A DNA stretch of 64,000 bases from Alkalibacterium kapii (GCF_007988865.1 NZ_BJUY01000007.1:1-64000); one strand, 5' to 3'; positions 9,145-19,174 are shown, numbered from the stretch's first letter. Translations and numbers: made by a program. Notes: generated from the sequence alone by a model not told the origin.

Positions 9145-9888
9145 GTGCTTACAGAGGAAAGGCATCAGTATATTATCGAACAATTAAATCAGCACCAAAC
9201 GGTATCTGTTCAAGACTTAGTGACGAACCTAGGACACTCCGAATCAACGATAAGACGTGATTTAACAACACTAGAGGATCAGGATTTGCTCGTTCGTGTA
9301 CACGGTGGGGCTAAAAAGAAGCGAGAACCAGTGGATGAACCCACTATGGATGAAAAAACAGTCAAATTCATTCATGAGAAAGAGAAAATCAGTCAATTGG
9401 CTGCTTCTCTTATCAATGATTTTGATGTGATTTATCTTGACGCTGGCACGACGACTTATTCTATGATTCCTCATTTGAAAGATAAAAATATCACTATTGT
9501 GACTAATGGTGTGCCTCATGCTGTCCTGTTAACTGATTACAATATTGAAACGATCCTTCTGGGAGGAAGAATCAAGCAACGCACAAAAGCAATCATTGGC
9601 GCCATAGCAGAGCAGACACTAGCAGAAGTTAATTTCACTAAAGCTTTTATGGGAATGAACGGAGTGGATGTCAGCCAAGGATTTACTACTCCAGACATTG
9701 ATGAAGCGGCTATTAAGAGAAAAGCGATAAGTCAATCCAATCAGTCGTATGTTCTTGTTGACTTATCCAAATTAGAAGAAGTCCACTTCAAAAAAGTGGC
9801 AGATATCGATGAATGCACGATCATCACCAATACTCTGCCTGATAAATACCATCACTTCAAAGAATATACGAGAATAATGGAGGCGTAA
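9145..9888 (+). CDS. fruR: DeoR-family transcriptional regulator of the fructose operon
   Basis: A DNA-binding repressor of 247 aa. The N-terminal helix-turn-helix spans roughly residues 17-50 (VQDLVTNLGHSESTIRRDL), followed by the VRVHGGA hinge of DeoR proteins, and a sugar-phosphate-binding C-domain with DAGTTTYSM and VTNGVPHA. I choose the GTG at 9145: AGAGGTGA lies just upstream, and MLTEERHQ is the usual N-terminus; a GTG at 9136 has no room for a binding site. fruK starts 4 nt after the stop. The effector is probably fructose 1-phosphate, by family analogy. Confidence 0.9.
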   Translation: MLTEERHQYIIEQLNQHQTVSVQDLVTNLGHSESTIRRDLTTLEDQDLLVRVHGGAKKKREPVDEPTMDEKTVKFIHEKEKISQLAASLINDFDVIYLDAGTTTYSMIPHLKDKNITIVTNGVPHAVLLTDYNIETILLGGRIKQRTKAIIGAIAEQTLAEVNFTKAFMGMNGVDVSQGFTTPDIDEAAIKRKAISQSNQSYVLVDLSKLEEVHFKKVADIDECTIITNTLPDKYHHFKEYTRIMEA

Positions 9889-9892
9889 CACT

Positions 9893-10816
9893 ATGATTTA
9901 CACAGTAACCTTGAATCCTTCAATCGATTATGTGATTTACCCGGATGACCCGATTGAGTTAGGACAACTGAACAGGTTTGAGAAAGATCAGAAATCAGCG
10001 GGTGGGAAGGGAATAAATGTGTCGCGTATCCTCACACAATTAAATACGGATAATGTGGCTATGGGGTTTGTAGGCGGACGAATTGGACAGCTGCTCACAG
10101 ATCAGCTCCATAATGAACATGTCAACACTGATTTCACAGCCATTGATTCAGATACGCGCATCAATGTGAAGATAAAAGGCTATCATGAAACAGAAATCAA
10201 TGGCAAAGGGCCTCTAGTGACGGAAGCTTTCAGTAAAGACTTTTATGCGAAATTGAACGACTTGTCAGAAGGAGATATTGTCATCATCGCCGGAAGTAAA
10301 CCCAAAGGCTTGTCGGAAGATTATTATCAGCAACTGATCGATCATGTAGAAAGTAAGCAAGCGGATTTTATCATTGACACTACAGGCGAAGAATTGCAGA
10401 TGGCTTTATCAAAAAAACCGTTGCTAGTAAAACCAAATATACATGAACTAGAAGATTTATATGAGGTTACATTAAATAACTTAAACGACATCGTGCCTTA
10501 CGGTAAAAAATTGCTTGAAGCAGGTGCTCACTATGCCATTATATCTCTGGGAGGGGATGGCGCATTGTTCTTTAGTGGGGAAGACGTCTTTTACAGCAAA
10601 CCGCCTAAAGGTCAGCTCGTCAATTCGGTAGGTTCCGGAGATTCCATGATTGCCGGTTTTATCAGTGAATATCAAAAAATAAAAGATCCACTCGATGCAT
10701 TTAAAATGAGTTTAGCCTGCGGAAGCGCAACAGCTTTCAAAGAAGATCTGGCAGAAAAAGATGATATAGAAAAATTATTACCTCAAATAATAATCGAAAA
10801 ATGGGAGGAAAAATAA
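9893..10816 (+). CDS. fruK: 1-phosphofructokinase
   Basis: Phosphorylates fructose 1-phosphate, made by FruA, to fructose 1,6-bisphosphate. It is a PfkB-family kinase of 307 aa. The N-terminal signature MIYTVTLNPSIDYV, the GGKGINVSRIL substrate loop (about residues 37-48) and the C-terminal VGSGDSMIAGFI catalytic motif with its base Asp are all present. GGAGG precedes the ATG. Its stop codon abuts the fruA start, so the two are likely co-translated. Confidence 0.95.
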   Translation: MIYTVTLNPSIDYVIYPDDPIELGQLNRFEKDQKSAGGKGINVSRILTQLNTDNVAMGFVGGRIGQLLTDQLHNEHVNTDFTAIDSDTRINVKIKGYHETEINGKGPLVTEAFSKDFYAKLNDLSEGDIVIIAGSKPKGLSEDYYQQLIDHVESKQADFIIDTTGEELQMALSKKPLLVKPNIHELEDLYEVTLNNLNDIVPYGKKLLEAGAHYAIISLGGDGALFFSGEDVFYSKPPKGQLVNSVGSGDSMIAGFISEYQKIKDPLDAFKMSLACGSATAFKEDLAEKDDIEKLLPQIIIEKWEEK

Positions 10817-12715
10817 ATGAAGATCAATGATGTTTTGAAAAAAGAGTTAATGATCATGGACTTAAAAGCTCGAACAAAAGAATCTGCAATAGATGAGATG
10901 GTAGAGCAACTCGTGGATAAAGGAGTGGTGAATGACTTTGATACATTCAAAGATGGCATCATGGCTCGTGAAGCACAGACTTCAACAGGTTTGGGTGATG
11001 GGATCGCTATGCCACACTCAAAAAATGAAGCAGTCAAAGAACCCGCTGTATTATTTGCAAAATCATCCAATGGTGTGAACTTCAATGCTCTAGATGGAGA
11101 GCCGGTCGAAATATTCTTCATGATCGCTGCCCCTGAAGGCGGGAATGACTTACACCTTGAAGTGCTAGCTTCTTTATCACGCCGACTCGTGGATGCAGAC
11201 GTCGTCCAAGCGCTGAAAACAACTCAGACCCCAGAAGATGTTCAAATGATTTTCAATGAAAGTGAAGAAGAAGAAAAGGTCACTGAAGTCCAGGCAAATG
11301 AAGAAGGCAAGAAGTTTGTCGTTGCCGTCACTGCTTGTCCGACAGGGATCGCGCATACGTATATGGCCGAGGACGCCTTAAAGAAAAAAGCGGCTGAAAT
11401 GGGTGTCGAGATCCGCGTTGAAACGAATGGAACAGATGGTGCTAAAAATAAACTGACCAGTGAAGAAATTGCTCGTGCAGATGGGGTTATTGTAGCGGCG
11501 GATAAAAAAGTAGATACAGCTCGTTTCCATGGTAAACCGGTTGTTGAGCGCCCAGTTTCTGATGGCATTAAAAAAGCTGAAGAACTGATCACTAAAGCCA
11601 GTACAGGTAATGCCCCCATATTCGATTCTGGTAATGATTACAGTTCAGAACGTTCAGCTGAAACGACTGAAAGTAGTTCGGTCTGGCAATCGATTTATAA
11701 GGATTTAATGAATGGAATCTCACATATGCTGCCATTTGTTGTCGGGGGTGGAATACTCTTAGCTTTATCATTCCTGTTTGAATCTTTATTAGGTTCGGAT
11801 AGTGTGTTATTTACCTCACTTAATACTATAGGCGGCTCAGCCTTCGAATTCCTTATCCCAATCCTAGCAGGCTATATTGCATACAGTATCGGTGATCGTC
11901 CTGGTCTTTTACCTGGTATGGCGGGTGGTTTGCTGGCTGTAGAAAGTAATGCAGGGTTCTTAGGTGGTCTGGTTGCTGGTTTCATCGCCGGATATGTTAT
12001 GAACGGAATCAAGAAGATGCTCAGAAAAGTACCTACAACCTTTGAAGGACTTAAAGCTATTTTACTTTATCCAGTATTAGGTCTGTTTGTGGTTGGCTTA
12101 CTGATGTTCTTTATTATTGGTCCATTTTTCGCCGTTATAAACAATGAAATGTTAGGATTATTAAATAATCTCGGTACCGGAAATATCGTGCTGCTTGGCG
12201 CCGTCTTGGGCGGAATGATGGCTGTTGATATGGGTGGTCCCGTAAACAAAGCGGCCTATGCGTTCTCGATCGGTATCTTTACAGATACTGGAGATGGAGC
12301 TTTAATGGCAGCTATTATGGTCGGTGGTATGATCCCGCCTTTAGCGATCGCACTTTCCACCGTGTTGTTCAAATCTAAATATACTGACATGGAGAAACAA
12401 TCCGGTTTATCGAACTTCGTTTTAGGTGCGTCATTTATTACTGAAGGAGCCATCCCATTTGCCGCAGCAGATCCACTACGAGTCATCGGTTCTTCTGTCC
12501 TAGGTGCAGCTATCGGTGGAGGATTGACCCAATTGTGGAATGTTTCCATTCCCGCACCACACGGCGGTTTGTTCGTTGTCGGGATTGGAGAAAATCCATT
12601 GCTATTTGTTGTAGCACTTCTTATTGGTTCGATAATATCCGCAGTCATTATGGGCTTATGGAAACCAAAAGTGGACAATACAAATAAAAATACTGTAGAA
12701 AGTAAATTAAGCTAA
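10817..12715 (+). CDS. fruA: fructose-specific PTS EIIABC component
   Basis: Imports fructose and releases it as fructose 1-phosphate. The 632-aa protein has the order EIIA (about 1-150, phospho-His67 in GIAMPHSKN), an acidic linker, EIIB (about 165-265, phospho-Cys174 in TACPTGIAHTYMAED), and the EIIC membrane domain from about 290 to the end with many Gly-rich helices. This is the A-B-C order common in Firmicutes. AGGAGG lies before the ATG. A strong terminator ends the operon directly after the gene. Confidence 0.96.
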   Translation: MKINDVLKKELMIMDLKARTKESAIDEMVEQLVDKGVVNDFDTFKDGIMAREAQTSTGLGDGIAMPHSKNEAVKEPAVLFAKSSNGVNFNALDGEPVEIFFMIAAPEGGNDLHLEVLASLSRRLVDADVVQALKTTQTPEDVQMIFNESEEEEKVTEVQANEEGKKFVVAVTACPTGIAHTYMAEDALKKKAAEMGVEIRVETNGTDGAKNKLTSEEIARADGVIVAADKKVDTARFHGKPVVERPVSDGIKKAEELITKASTGNAPIFDSGNDYSSERSAETTESSSVWQSIYKDLMNGISHMLPFVVGGGILLALSFLFESLLGSDSVLFTSLNTIGGSAFEFLIPILAGYIAYSIGDRPGLLPGMAGGLLAVESNAGFLGGLVAGFIAGYVMNGIKKMLRKVPTTFEGLKAILLYPVLGLFVVGLLMFFIIGPFFAVINNEMLGLLNNLGTGNIVLLGAVLGGMMAVDMGGPVNKAAYAFSIGIFTDTGDGALMAAIMVGGMIPPLAIALSTVLFKSKYTDMEKQSGLSNFVLGASFITEGAIPFAAADPLRVIGSSVLGAAIGGGLTQLWNVSIPAPHGGLFVVGIGENPLLFVVALLIGSIISAVIMGLWKPKVDNTNKNTVESKLS

Positions 12716-12734
12716 AAACATATAAAAACAATGA

Positions 12735-12770
12735 AACAGACTTCTCATAGTAGAGGAGTCTGTTTTTATT
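12735..12770 (+). terminator. terminator of the fru operon
   Basis: AACAGACTTCTC pairs with GAGGAGTCTGTT (one G-U pair) around ATAGTA and is followed by TTTTATT. Confidence 0.9.
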
Positions 12771-13001
12771 CTCAACACAGAACGAACGTTCTTTAGTTTG
12801 TTTTTCAAACCAAATAGACTGCAAAGGAGGTGAATAAAGAAAGTAAAACACCTATTTTGAGTAAATATATGATAGTATAAGAATGTAATGCTTTGAATAT
12901 ATAGCTATTTGAAATCGTAAAATGAAACTATCCGGTTCAGATAGAGGTATTTATTATGAATTTATACCAGCAGCATTTCTGTAGAAAAGGAGAAGAATAT
13001 A

Positions 13002-13352
13002 ATGGTTAGACACAAAATATTTACAATGAGTTTTTCAAAAGTATATCCACATTACGTTAAAAAAGCAGAAAATAAAGGTAAAACAAAGAGTCAAGTTGAT
13101 GAGCTTATTCGTTGGTTAACTGGATATACTCAAGAAGGATTAGAAAATCAATTGAAGAAAGATAACGATTTTGAGACGTTCTTTGCTGAAGCACCACAGA
13201 TGAATCCGTCACGCAAATTGATTAAAGGTGTTATTTGTGGTATTCGCGTAGAGGACATTGAAGATTCGCTGATGCAAGATATTCGCTATCTAGACAAACT
13301 TATTGATGAATTAGCAAGAGGTAAAAAGTTCGAGAATATCAAACGACACTAA
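13002..13352 (+). CDS. DUF2200 family protein
   Basis: A soluble 116-aa protein of unknown function. The sequence matches my recollection of the DUF2200 family along its whole length: [20 protein letters not shown] at the start, the [11 protein letters not shown] segment, [12 protein letters not shown], and the conserved tail [20 protein letters not shown]. The ATG follows AAAAGGAGAAG. It stands alone between the fru terminator and a long AT-rich gap, so context gives no role. Confidence 0.85.
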   Translation: MVRHKIFTMSFSKVYPHYVKKAENKGKTKSQVDELIRWLTGYTQEGLENQLKKDNDFETFFAEAPQMNPSRKLIKGVICGIRVEDIEDSLMQDIRYLDKLIDELARGKKFENIKRH

Positions 13353-14074
13353 TAACAAATTAAGTTTGAATAAAGTGGACTATAAAATAGCAGGCAATAA
13401 TTTTAAAGATAGTTTCATGACAGTTTAACAATAAATAAAAGAATGAGCTAAATAAAATAGAAGCAGGGCATGGAAAATATTCGAACAGAAATGAAAACTC
13501 TAGAAATATTGACAAATAATTTTACATGAGAAAAACTGAAACAGTCATAAATGGTTTGAATGAATATAAAGTTGAAACAAATGGAGAATGATTTTAATTT
13601 TTACAAAAAGATAAATCTATAAAGAATAATCAGCTGAAATAAAGGATGAATTCAATTCAATTCAACAGTGAACGATGAGGAAGTCAAATTCAATTGAAAA
13701 TGATCAATAATAGACATTATTCCATACAATCTACTTTGTATAATATATATTATGTAAACTAAAACAAAAAAAGAAACGGATTGTCTGGATACGTTAAAAT
13801 CGTGAATTAATCCCCTATTTTTAGTTTATTTTTCACTTTTTAATCTAACTTTATTAAATGATCGTAATAATACTGATACTTTTACTTTTTAAATTGCTTT
13901 TTCGATTTGTTCCATAAGAGTTGCCTTCATACTTTAATTGCAATTGTAAAGAAACAACAGACAGCTATTTCGCCAAAACACTTATTATAATAATAAAATA
14001 TCCTTAGAATTCTTCCGTCATTCAAAATGAATTAAATGAAATTATCTGTTTGAATTTATCAAATAAACAAATTA
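13353..14074. other. AT-rich gap without a recognisable gene
   Basis: About 720 bases, very AT-rich. The longest plus-strand frame I can read starts near 13527 and gives only about 21 codons (MRKTETVING...). I see no promoter-terminator pair, structured RNA or repeat. It may be decayed coding DNA, as the next plus-strand gene remnant (SDR fragment) lies nearby. Confidence 0.5.
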
Positions 14075-14545
14075 TTATTTATTATCATCAATAAATTCTT
14101 GTATTGGATTTTTAACTAGCGTGTAATAAACATTGTTTAACTCGACGCCATTTTGATTGTAAAATATCGTTAAAGAGTCATCATTCTTGAATTCAATAGA
14201 AAACTCGCAGGCATTTTTGCTGATCGATTTAAAAGGATGATGTTTGACTTCTATTTCCCAGGCAATATTGCTGGGAGCATGAACAGGAAGCGTGGGTATT
14301 GTCGTGTCATATCCATGTATACTCCAGTAAAAGTCTTCTATTGTCTCATCACTTAGGTTAAGCACATCGTTATTGACTGATATACTGTCAATTTTTCTTC
14401 CGTCGATCGCATCATTTAATACATCGCTTAGACTGTCTGTTCGCCAAAATATGTAGAGATTTATGATAAAAGGTATGACTGAAAGAATATAAATCAATCT
14501 GATTATGAACTCAGCAATCGGATGTCTGTCTTTGTCAATATACAT
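14075..14545 (-). CDS. membrane-anchored protein of unknown function
   Basis: A 156-aa protein with one N-terminal transmembrane helix (about residues 12-32, FIIRLIYILSVIPFIINLYIF), then a presumably extracellular domain with many Asp/Asn residues and beta-like segments. There is no lipobox or family motif I recognise. AAGGAGTG lies 7 nt before the ATG, which supports real expression. It is isolated between two AT-rich gaps. Confidence 0.6.
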   Translation of the reverse strand: MYIDKDRHPIAEFIIRLIYILSVIPFIINLYIFWRTDSLSDVLNDAIDGRKIDSISVNNDVLNLSDETIEDFYWSIHGYDTTIPTLPVHAPSNIAWEIEVKHHPFKSISKNACEFSIEFKNDDSLTIFYNQNGVELNNVYYTLVKNPIQEFIDDNK

Positions 14546-14816
14546 ATAAAAGTCACTCCTTCAAATAAGCAGGTTATCACTAGTATCAGGTACTTTGCAT
14601 ACAATATTCCTTGCAGAAAGTGGCAGTTTGAAATAAAGTTAAAGAAAGCATCTGCGTTTACTTCTCACCTCTCTCCTCCTCTCGTCTCTTAAGTCAAAAG
14701 TATAGTCCACACTTCGCAGTATATCATAAGTTGGTCTGCAAGTTTTTTGGTTGTCTTAGATTATTAAAAGATTGCCATATACACAATTAGAAGGATAACT
14801 GTTTTACTTTTCTAAT

Positions 14817-15290
14817 ATTTATGCTTATGGAAACATTGAAGAAACCAAGATGGATGCCTGGAAACGTTCATTAGACGTCAATGTTACCAGTTTGTTCCTG
14901 GCGTCTAAATATGCCATGCCTTATTTAAAGGAAACAAAAGGAAATATTATCAACACAGCTTCGGCGGGAGGAATAATCGGTTTCCCTGATGCGATATCTT
15001 ATGCAACAACCAAAGGTGCAGTGATTTCATTTACTCGTGCGATGGCTGTTGACTATGCTGATGATGGCATTCGTGCAAACGCTATTTGTCCAGGTACTGG
15101 AGAAACCGGCATGACTAAAGAACTTCTAGAAGATGAAGAAACATATAAAGGCTTTATTTCACCGATCCCTATGAAACGCTTAGGCCAGCCTAATGATGTG
15201 GCAAATGCTGCTTTGTTCTTGGCCAGCAATCAGTCTTCTTATATCACAGGTCACGCATTACCTGTTGATGGTGGATGGACGATGTCTTAA
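14817..15290 (+). pseudogene. 5'-truncated short-chain dehydrogenase/reductase
   Basis: The frame encodes the C-terminal two thirds of a classical SDR: the LDVNVTSLFLASK helix, INTASAGG with the catalytic Ser, YATTK with Tyr and Lys, the NAICPG loop, and the SSYITGHALPVDGGW end. Homology can be read back only to about IYAYGNIEETKMDAW; an in-frame TAA lies at 14796-14798. The cofactor-binding TGxxxGxG part and the NAG motif are missing, and no ribosome binding site precedes ATG 14850. It therefore cannot be a working enzyme. A strong terminator still follows. Confidence 0.85.
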
Positions 15291-15300
15291 TTCATTAATA

Positions 15301-15347
15301 AATAAAGAGGATCAAGTCATTCAGTTGACTTGATCCTCTTTATTTTA
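15301..15347. terminator. bidirectional terminator
   Basis: AATAAAGAGGATCAAGTCA pairs perfectly over 19 bp with TGACTTGATCCTCTTTATT around a 5-nt loop. T-rich tails occur in both directions, so it can serve the SDR fragment on the plus strand and the kinase-like gene on the minus strand. Confidence 0.9.
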
Positions 15348-15446
15348 ACAGCAAATCCTCCCTTCCCCCCCTCCTCTTCTCCACTCTTCTAGTTTTAAAA
15401 ACCAGTAGGATAAGACAAGTTTTTAGGATATTAAAAGATACGAGAG

Positions 15447-16307
15447 TTACTGCTGTTTTCTTATTTCATCAATATCATTTGAAAATTCTGGTATGATCGG
15501 TTCAAAATAAATTCCCAGGTTTGGATCCCGATCTACAGTTGTGCTGTGTCGAAGGGATTTTTCAATGTAATCAGAACTCTTGATCACAGCATCCTTTACA
15601 GAATGTCCTAGTAAATAATAAGCTGTGATGAAACTGACTGAAATATCCCCTACGCCCTTGAACCAGACATCTTCTTTCTCATGCATGTGATAAAATGGTT
15701 CAGTGTTTTCAGAATAAACATAGTAACCTGTCTCTTCTTCACGCTTACCCTCATGTTGAAAGACACTTGTCAATACAACGGTTTTTGCACCTAAATCACA
15801 CAATTTCTGAGCGATTTTTGGATAATCTTCCGGCCCCAAATCATCTGAATACGGATAATCTGTAATCAGACAGGCTTCCGTTAAATTGGGAACAATAATG
15901 TCTGCATACTTAACAAGCTTTCTGAATTTTTCAGGAAAGTCTTCACTGAAGCCCGCATATAATTTACCGAAATCTGCCATAATGGGATCAATAATGACCG
16001 GCATATCATAATCCAGGGATTCCAGGTAATCGATGACCGTGACGATCTGTTTGCTGTCGGCAAAGTATCCAGTCAGTGTTGCTCGAAATTGCACGTTTAG
16101 ATCTTTCCAGTGAGCCAGTATATCATCAAAAGACTCATTTAAGTAATGTTTCACTATACCCGGATAACCTAGTGTATGTGTAGACAGAAGCAGTGTGGGC
16201 AGCAAAGCTACTTCGAACTGCGCCGCTTCTAAAATGGGTAGGTTTGACATGCCGGCGACCTTGGCAACACCCGGCAAGTCGTTGATCACTAAAACTTGTT
16301 CACTCAT
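15447..16307 (-). CDS. pdxK: pyridoxal/pyridoxine kinase-like protein (PfkB/ribokinase superfamily)
   Basis: Probably phosphorylates B6 vitamers in the cytosol. The protein of about 286 aa has the PdxK-type layout: LVINDLPGVAKVAG at the start, a THTLGYPG segment, VIIDPIMADFGKLY, and IIVPNLTEACLITDYPY in the middle. The C-terminal anion-hole motif is VWFKGVGDISVSFITAYYL, where the usual GTGD is GVGD. I choose ATG 16307 because AAAAGGAGA lies 8-9 nt upstream. It stands alone with a terminator downstream. Substrate choice is inferred from family resemblance. Confidence 0.8.
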   Translation of the reverse strand: MSEQVLVINDLPGVAKVAGMSNLPILEAAQFEVALLPTLLLSTHTLGYPGIVKHYLNESFDDILAHWKDLNVQFRATLTGYFADSKQIVTVIDYLESLDYDMPVIIDPIMADFGKLYAGFSEDFPEKFRKLVKYADIIVPNLTEACLITDYPYSDDLGPEDYPKIAQKLCDLGAKTVVLTSVFQHEGKREEETGYYVYSENTEPFYHMHEKEDVWFKGVGDISVSFITAYYLLGHSVKDAVIKSSDYIEKSLRHSTTVDRDPNLGIYFEPIIPEFSNDIDEIRKQQ

Positions 16308-16687
16308 GTTTCTCATCTCCTTTTCCTTAATTTCATTATACATTATTTTGTACCCTGTAAAATGATTAATTCTATGGACATAATAAAATTGATGAAAACT
16401 GACCCGTCTGTCCTTGCATGATGGAGATGATTTGTTCTTGCTCCAATATTATCTGAGGCTGCTGGGCAAGTTTCAATGATAATATAAGTCGCTTACAATG
16501 AGATAAGCTTTCACTGCAAAAATAAGTCAGTTGTTTTTCTGCAAATAAAAACACAAAGATCCGGTTTTTCTATATTTCAGTATTACGGGCAAGAAAAATG
16601 ACCGGTCATCGTGTTTTAAACTTTTATGGCATGCTGGTTCACTTTCTGAACAACCCCATAAATAAAGATTGAATAATAGATATCTAA
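16308..16687. other. intergenic region with a 12-bp palindrome
   Basis: About 380 bases without a supported gene; a 60-codon open frame on the minus strand has no ribosome binding site. The only structure seen is the perfect palindrome ATGACCGGTCAT at 16598-16609, which may be a protein site or chance. Confidence 0.4.
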
Positions 16688-16912
16688 TTATTTCAGTACC
16701 TTCTTGATCGATTCAATGAACAACTCAAAATGACCCACATTGAAAACAGGCTGAAATTCTTTTTTATTGCACAGGTCTGAGGTAATGAAAATATCGATAT
16801 CGCAGTTTGAGTATTCCTGTTCTAATTGACTGATCAACTGTATTTCACTTGATTCATATGTATACGCAACGGAGCCGTTTTTTCCGTGTTTTTTTGCTAT
16901 TACATAGGCCAT
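16688..16912 (-). CDS. small conserved protein, DUF6718-like
   Basis: A 74-aa soluble protein. The opening MAYVIAKKHGKNGSVAYTYE resembles the M-YVIAK...G-VA pattern I associate with DUF6718 proteins, which have no known function; this assignment is tentative. The ATG at 16912 follows AAAAAGGAAGAG at good distance. It stands alone, with a repeat-bearing intergenic region upstream. Confidence 0.55.
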   Translation of the reverse strand: MAYVIAKKHGKNGSVAYTYESSEIQLISQLEQEYSNCDIDIFITSDLCNKKEFQPVFNVGHFELFIESIKKVLK

Positions 16913-17340
16913 GATCACTCTTCCTTTTTATCAAAAATTATGATGTATATACTATTACATTAGTATATAAACGTATACGAGTGTTAACAATGTACTAATT
17001 TAAACACCTCTTTTATTCTACTTCATCTTGCACTTATAATCCATACAAATTTTCAAAAAATATGAATAAATAAACATATCTATAATAAAATCTCCATTTT
17101 ATTTAATCTTGCAGCTTTAACTCTTATATACTTAAACAATTTGATTAAAATATCATATAAATGGATGAGATCCTGGCAGAATTTTCTATTAACTGTAACT
17201 ACTTTTTAAAAAAAAGCAGTTCACATGTGAAAGTGTTATTTAATGAACCGAACTAAATATTCTAGATAACGAATTTAATATTCACAGGATTTTGAAATAA
17301 TCATAGTGAATATGAGTCACTCAAAGTAAAGAAATTTTTC

Positions 17341-17604
17341 GAGTTCCGTCTAATGAGCTCAATAGTAGTAACTCAATACGGAATAATTCTATGAGTTAAG
17401 TTTAACGTGCTCAGTAACAGGAACTGGGATTTTATGTAGTGCCTGAGTTGAGGCTATTTGTCTAAGTAATGGCAACTCAAGGGAAAGTGAAGCACTGAGT
17501 TAGGGCTATTTGTCTTAGTAATGGCAACTCAAGCAGAAGTAAAGGACTGAGTTGGGGTTATTTGTCTTAGTAATGGTAACTCGGAGCCAAAACAGTCATG
17601 AGTT
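17341..17604. repeat. 52-bp tandem array C (GAGTT...AACTC)
   Basis: GAGTT starts at 17341, 17393, 17445, 17497 and 17549, exactly 52 bp apart, and ACTC (ACTG in unit 2) ends each element 34 nt later at 17374, 17426, 17478, 17530 and 17582. The last three units share GGNTATTTGTCT-AGTAATGG inside. A weak sixth GAGT follows at 17600. Arms are up to 6 bp (TGAGTT/AACTCA). It lies in an 820-base gap that otherwise holds only AT-rich sequence. Confidence 0.93.
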
Positions 17605-17687
17605 ATTATTACAAGTACTTCACTTATCTAAATGCTAGCAAATACCTTGATGTAGCTAGAAAAACTGAGCACTCGTACAAAAGCCAC

Positions 17688-17722
17688 AAAAAAAGAAGCT
17701 GAAAAGCTCATCTCAGCTTCTT
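17688..17722 (-). terminator. terminator of the phospholipase D-like gene
   Basis: On the minus strand AAGAAGCTGA pairs with TCAGCTTCTT and runs into a T-tract, 20-50 nt past the stop codon. Confidence 0.9.
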
Positions 17723-17740
17723 CATCTTATTATTCTCTAC

Positions 17741-19174
17741 TTAAACGACATCTTCCAAAGGATAAAAAACGATATAGGCGATGCCCAGTAAGATTTTTTT
17801 ATACCAAGGTGTCGGTGTGTTCTCCGCTGTTTTTTCGACAAGATGTCCTGCGTCTTTCTGATAAGGAACACTGTCTTTTGCGATTTCTTTGATGCTTTTT
17901 TCTAGGGCTTCAGCAAGATCACTGCTGTCTATAATAACCAGGTTTTCCTGACTTAAAAAAGAGCTGCGCGGATCAAAGTTAAATGAACCTATAAGGCTCA
18001 ATCGTCGGTCAAACATGTATGCTTTGGCATGAATGTATCCTTTACCTTGGAAATGATAGAGCTGTGTCGTTCTCTCGCTTAATTCCTGCAAATATTTTCG
18101 CTGGCCGGAAATAGCTGGGAAATTTGTTGAAACTGCCATGGAATTCGTTACAAAGAAAATGTCAGCATCTGTATCTTTGAGTGAGATATAATTACGCATT
18201 TCTTTATTTGGCACCACGTAAGGACTCTGAAAAACTATACACTCTTCAGCTTCGTCAAAAAGCCGTCCAAGTGTTGCAAGGATATGCGGGTCCTTTTTCC
18301 AGCGCTGTATGCCATTTGTTACGAGACTGACTTTTCTTGTCGAGTAAACATGATCATCCCACTTGATTTTCTTCCCGGCTCCATATTCTTGGTTTTCTTC
18401 AGCCTCTATAACTGCCGAAGTAAGATTTTCATACGACTCTTTAGCCAGATCTTTATATCTTTCCAAGATATGACTCGGTCTTACACTCGTAAACGGATGA
18501 TACCACATCGACTCAAAATATTCTGTATAATCTTTCAAAACACTCTCATCGTAGCGTTTCGGATCGTCATTAATGATAACGACATTGCGGTCGTACACAG
18601 CATCTTCATCGTCTTTAACGAAAAAGGCATCTTCTAAATTAACGCCCCCGGTCAAAACACTGCGTTTATCAATAATCATGTATTTATCATGCATACGGTT
18701 TTGCCAGGTCCACGGACGCAGCCAATCGAACTCTTCGTAAAAGGCTAGATTGATATTTGGATGAGCCATCAGTGCCCAGTATTTCTCATTACTGATACCA
18801 ACAAGATTGTGCCCTTTACCGTCAAATAGAACATAGGCATTGACTCCTTTATCAGCTGCTTTTAATAGTTTCCCATAAAATAAATCACTGGCTTTCCCGT
18901 CATCGATGGAAAAGTTGGCAAGTTTGATCGTCTGCTTTGCAGAGTCGATCAGGTTTAAATGCAGAGTCATCAAAATATCCTGCGTGTCAAAAAAAGCGGC
19001 TTTATCCGGTCCGTATTTTTCGTCGTCACCGTAATAATCTGTCAGTCCTTTTGGGTTCAATTTTTCCCTGTTTTTAGGTTTCTTGTAATGGAGCAGGATA
19101 TTCCCAGTAAAAAAGGCATACCCTATATAAGCGCCTAAACCCAAAGTTACGCCTTTGATTATCTTTTTTAACAT
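17741..19174 (-). CDS. phospholipase D / cardiolipin synthase-like membrane protein
   Basis: A 477-aa protein of the PLD superfamily. It has an N-terminal membrane helix (GVTLGLGAYIGYAFF) and two HKD motifs, HDKYMIID (His at about 162) and HAKAYMFD near residue 390, each followed by the usual G-N/F-N stretch. The two motifs normally form one active site for phosphatidyl transfer. Cardiolipin synthesis is possible, but the N-terminus differs from classical Cls, so phospholipase activity is also open. The ATG at 19174 has GAGAGG 10 nt upstream; the TTG three codons earlier is too close to it. Confidence 0.8.
   Translation of the reverse strand: MLKKIIKGVTLGLGAYIGYAFFTGNILLHYKKPKNREKLNPKGLTDYYGDDEKYGPDKAAFFDTQDILMTLHLNLIDSAKQTIKLANFSIDDGKASDLFYGKLLKAADKGVNAYVLFDGKGHNLVGISNEKYWALMAHPNINLAFYEEFDWLRPWTWQNRMHDKYMIIDKRSVLTGGVNLEDAFFVKDDEDAVYDRNVVIINDDPKRYDESVLKDYTEYFESMWYHPFTSVRPSHILERYKDLAKESYENLTSAVIEAEENQEYGAGKKIKWDDHVYSTRKVSLVTNGIQRWKKDPHILATLGRLFDEAEECIVFQSPYVVPNKEMRNYISLKDTDADIFFVTNSMAVSTNFPAISGQRKYLQELSERTTQLYHFQGKGYIHAKAYMFDRRLSLIGSFNFDPRSSFLSQENLVIIDSSDLAEALEKSIKEIAKDSVPYQKDAGHLVEKTAENTPTPWYKKILLGIAYIVFYPLEDVV

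Noticed and set aside
12780-12791. GAACGAACGTTC as a LexA (SOS) box
   Set aside because: It fits GAAC-N4-GTTC, but it lies about 210 bp from the next gene (DUF2200), right behind a terminator, with no promoter nearby.
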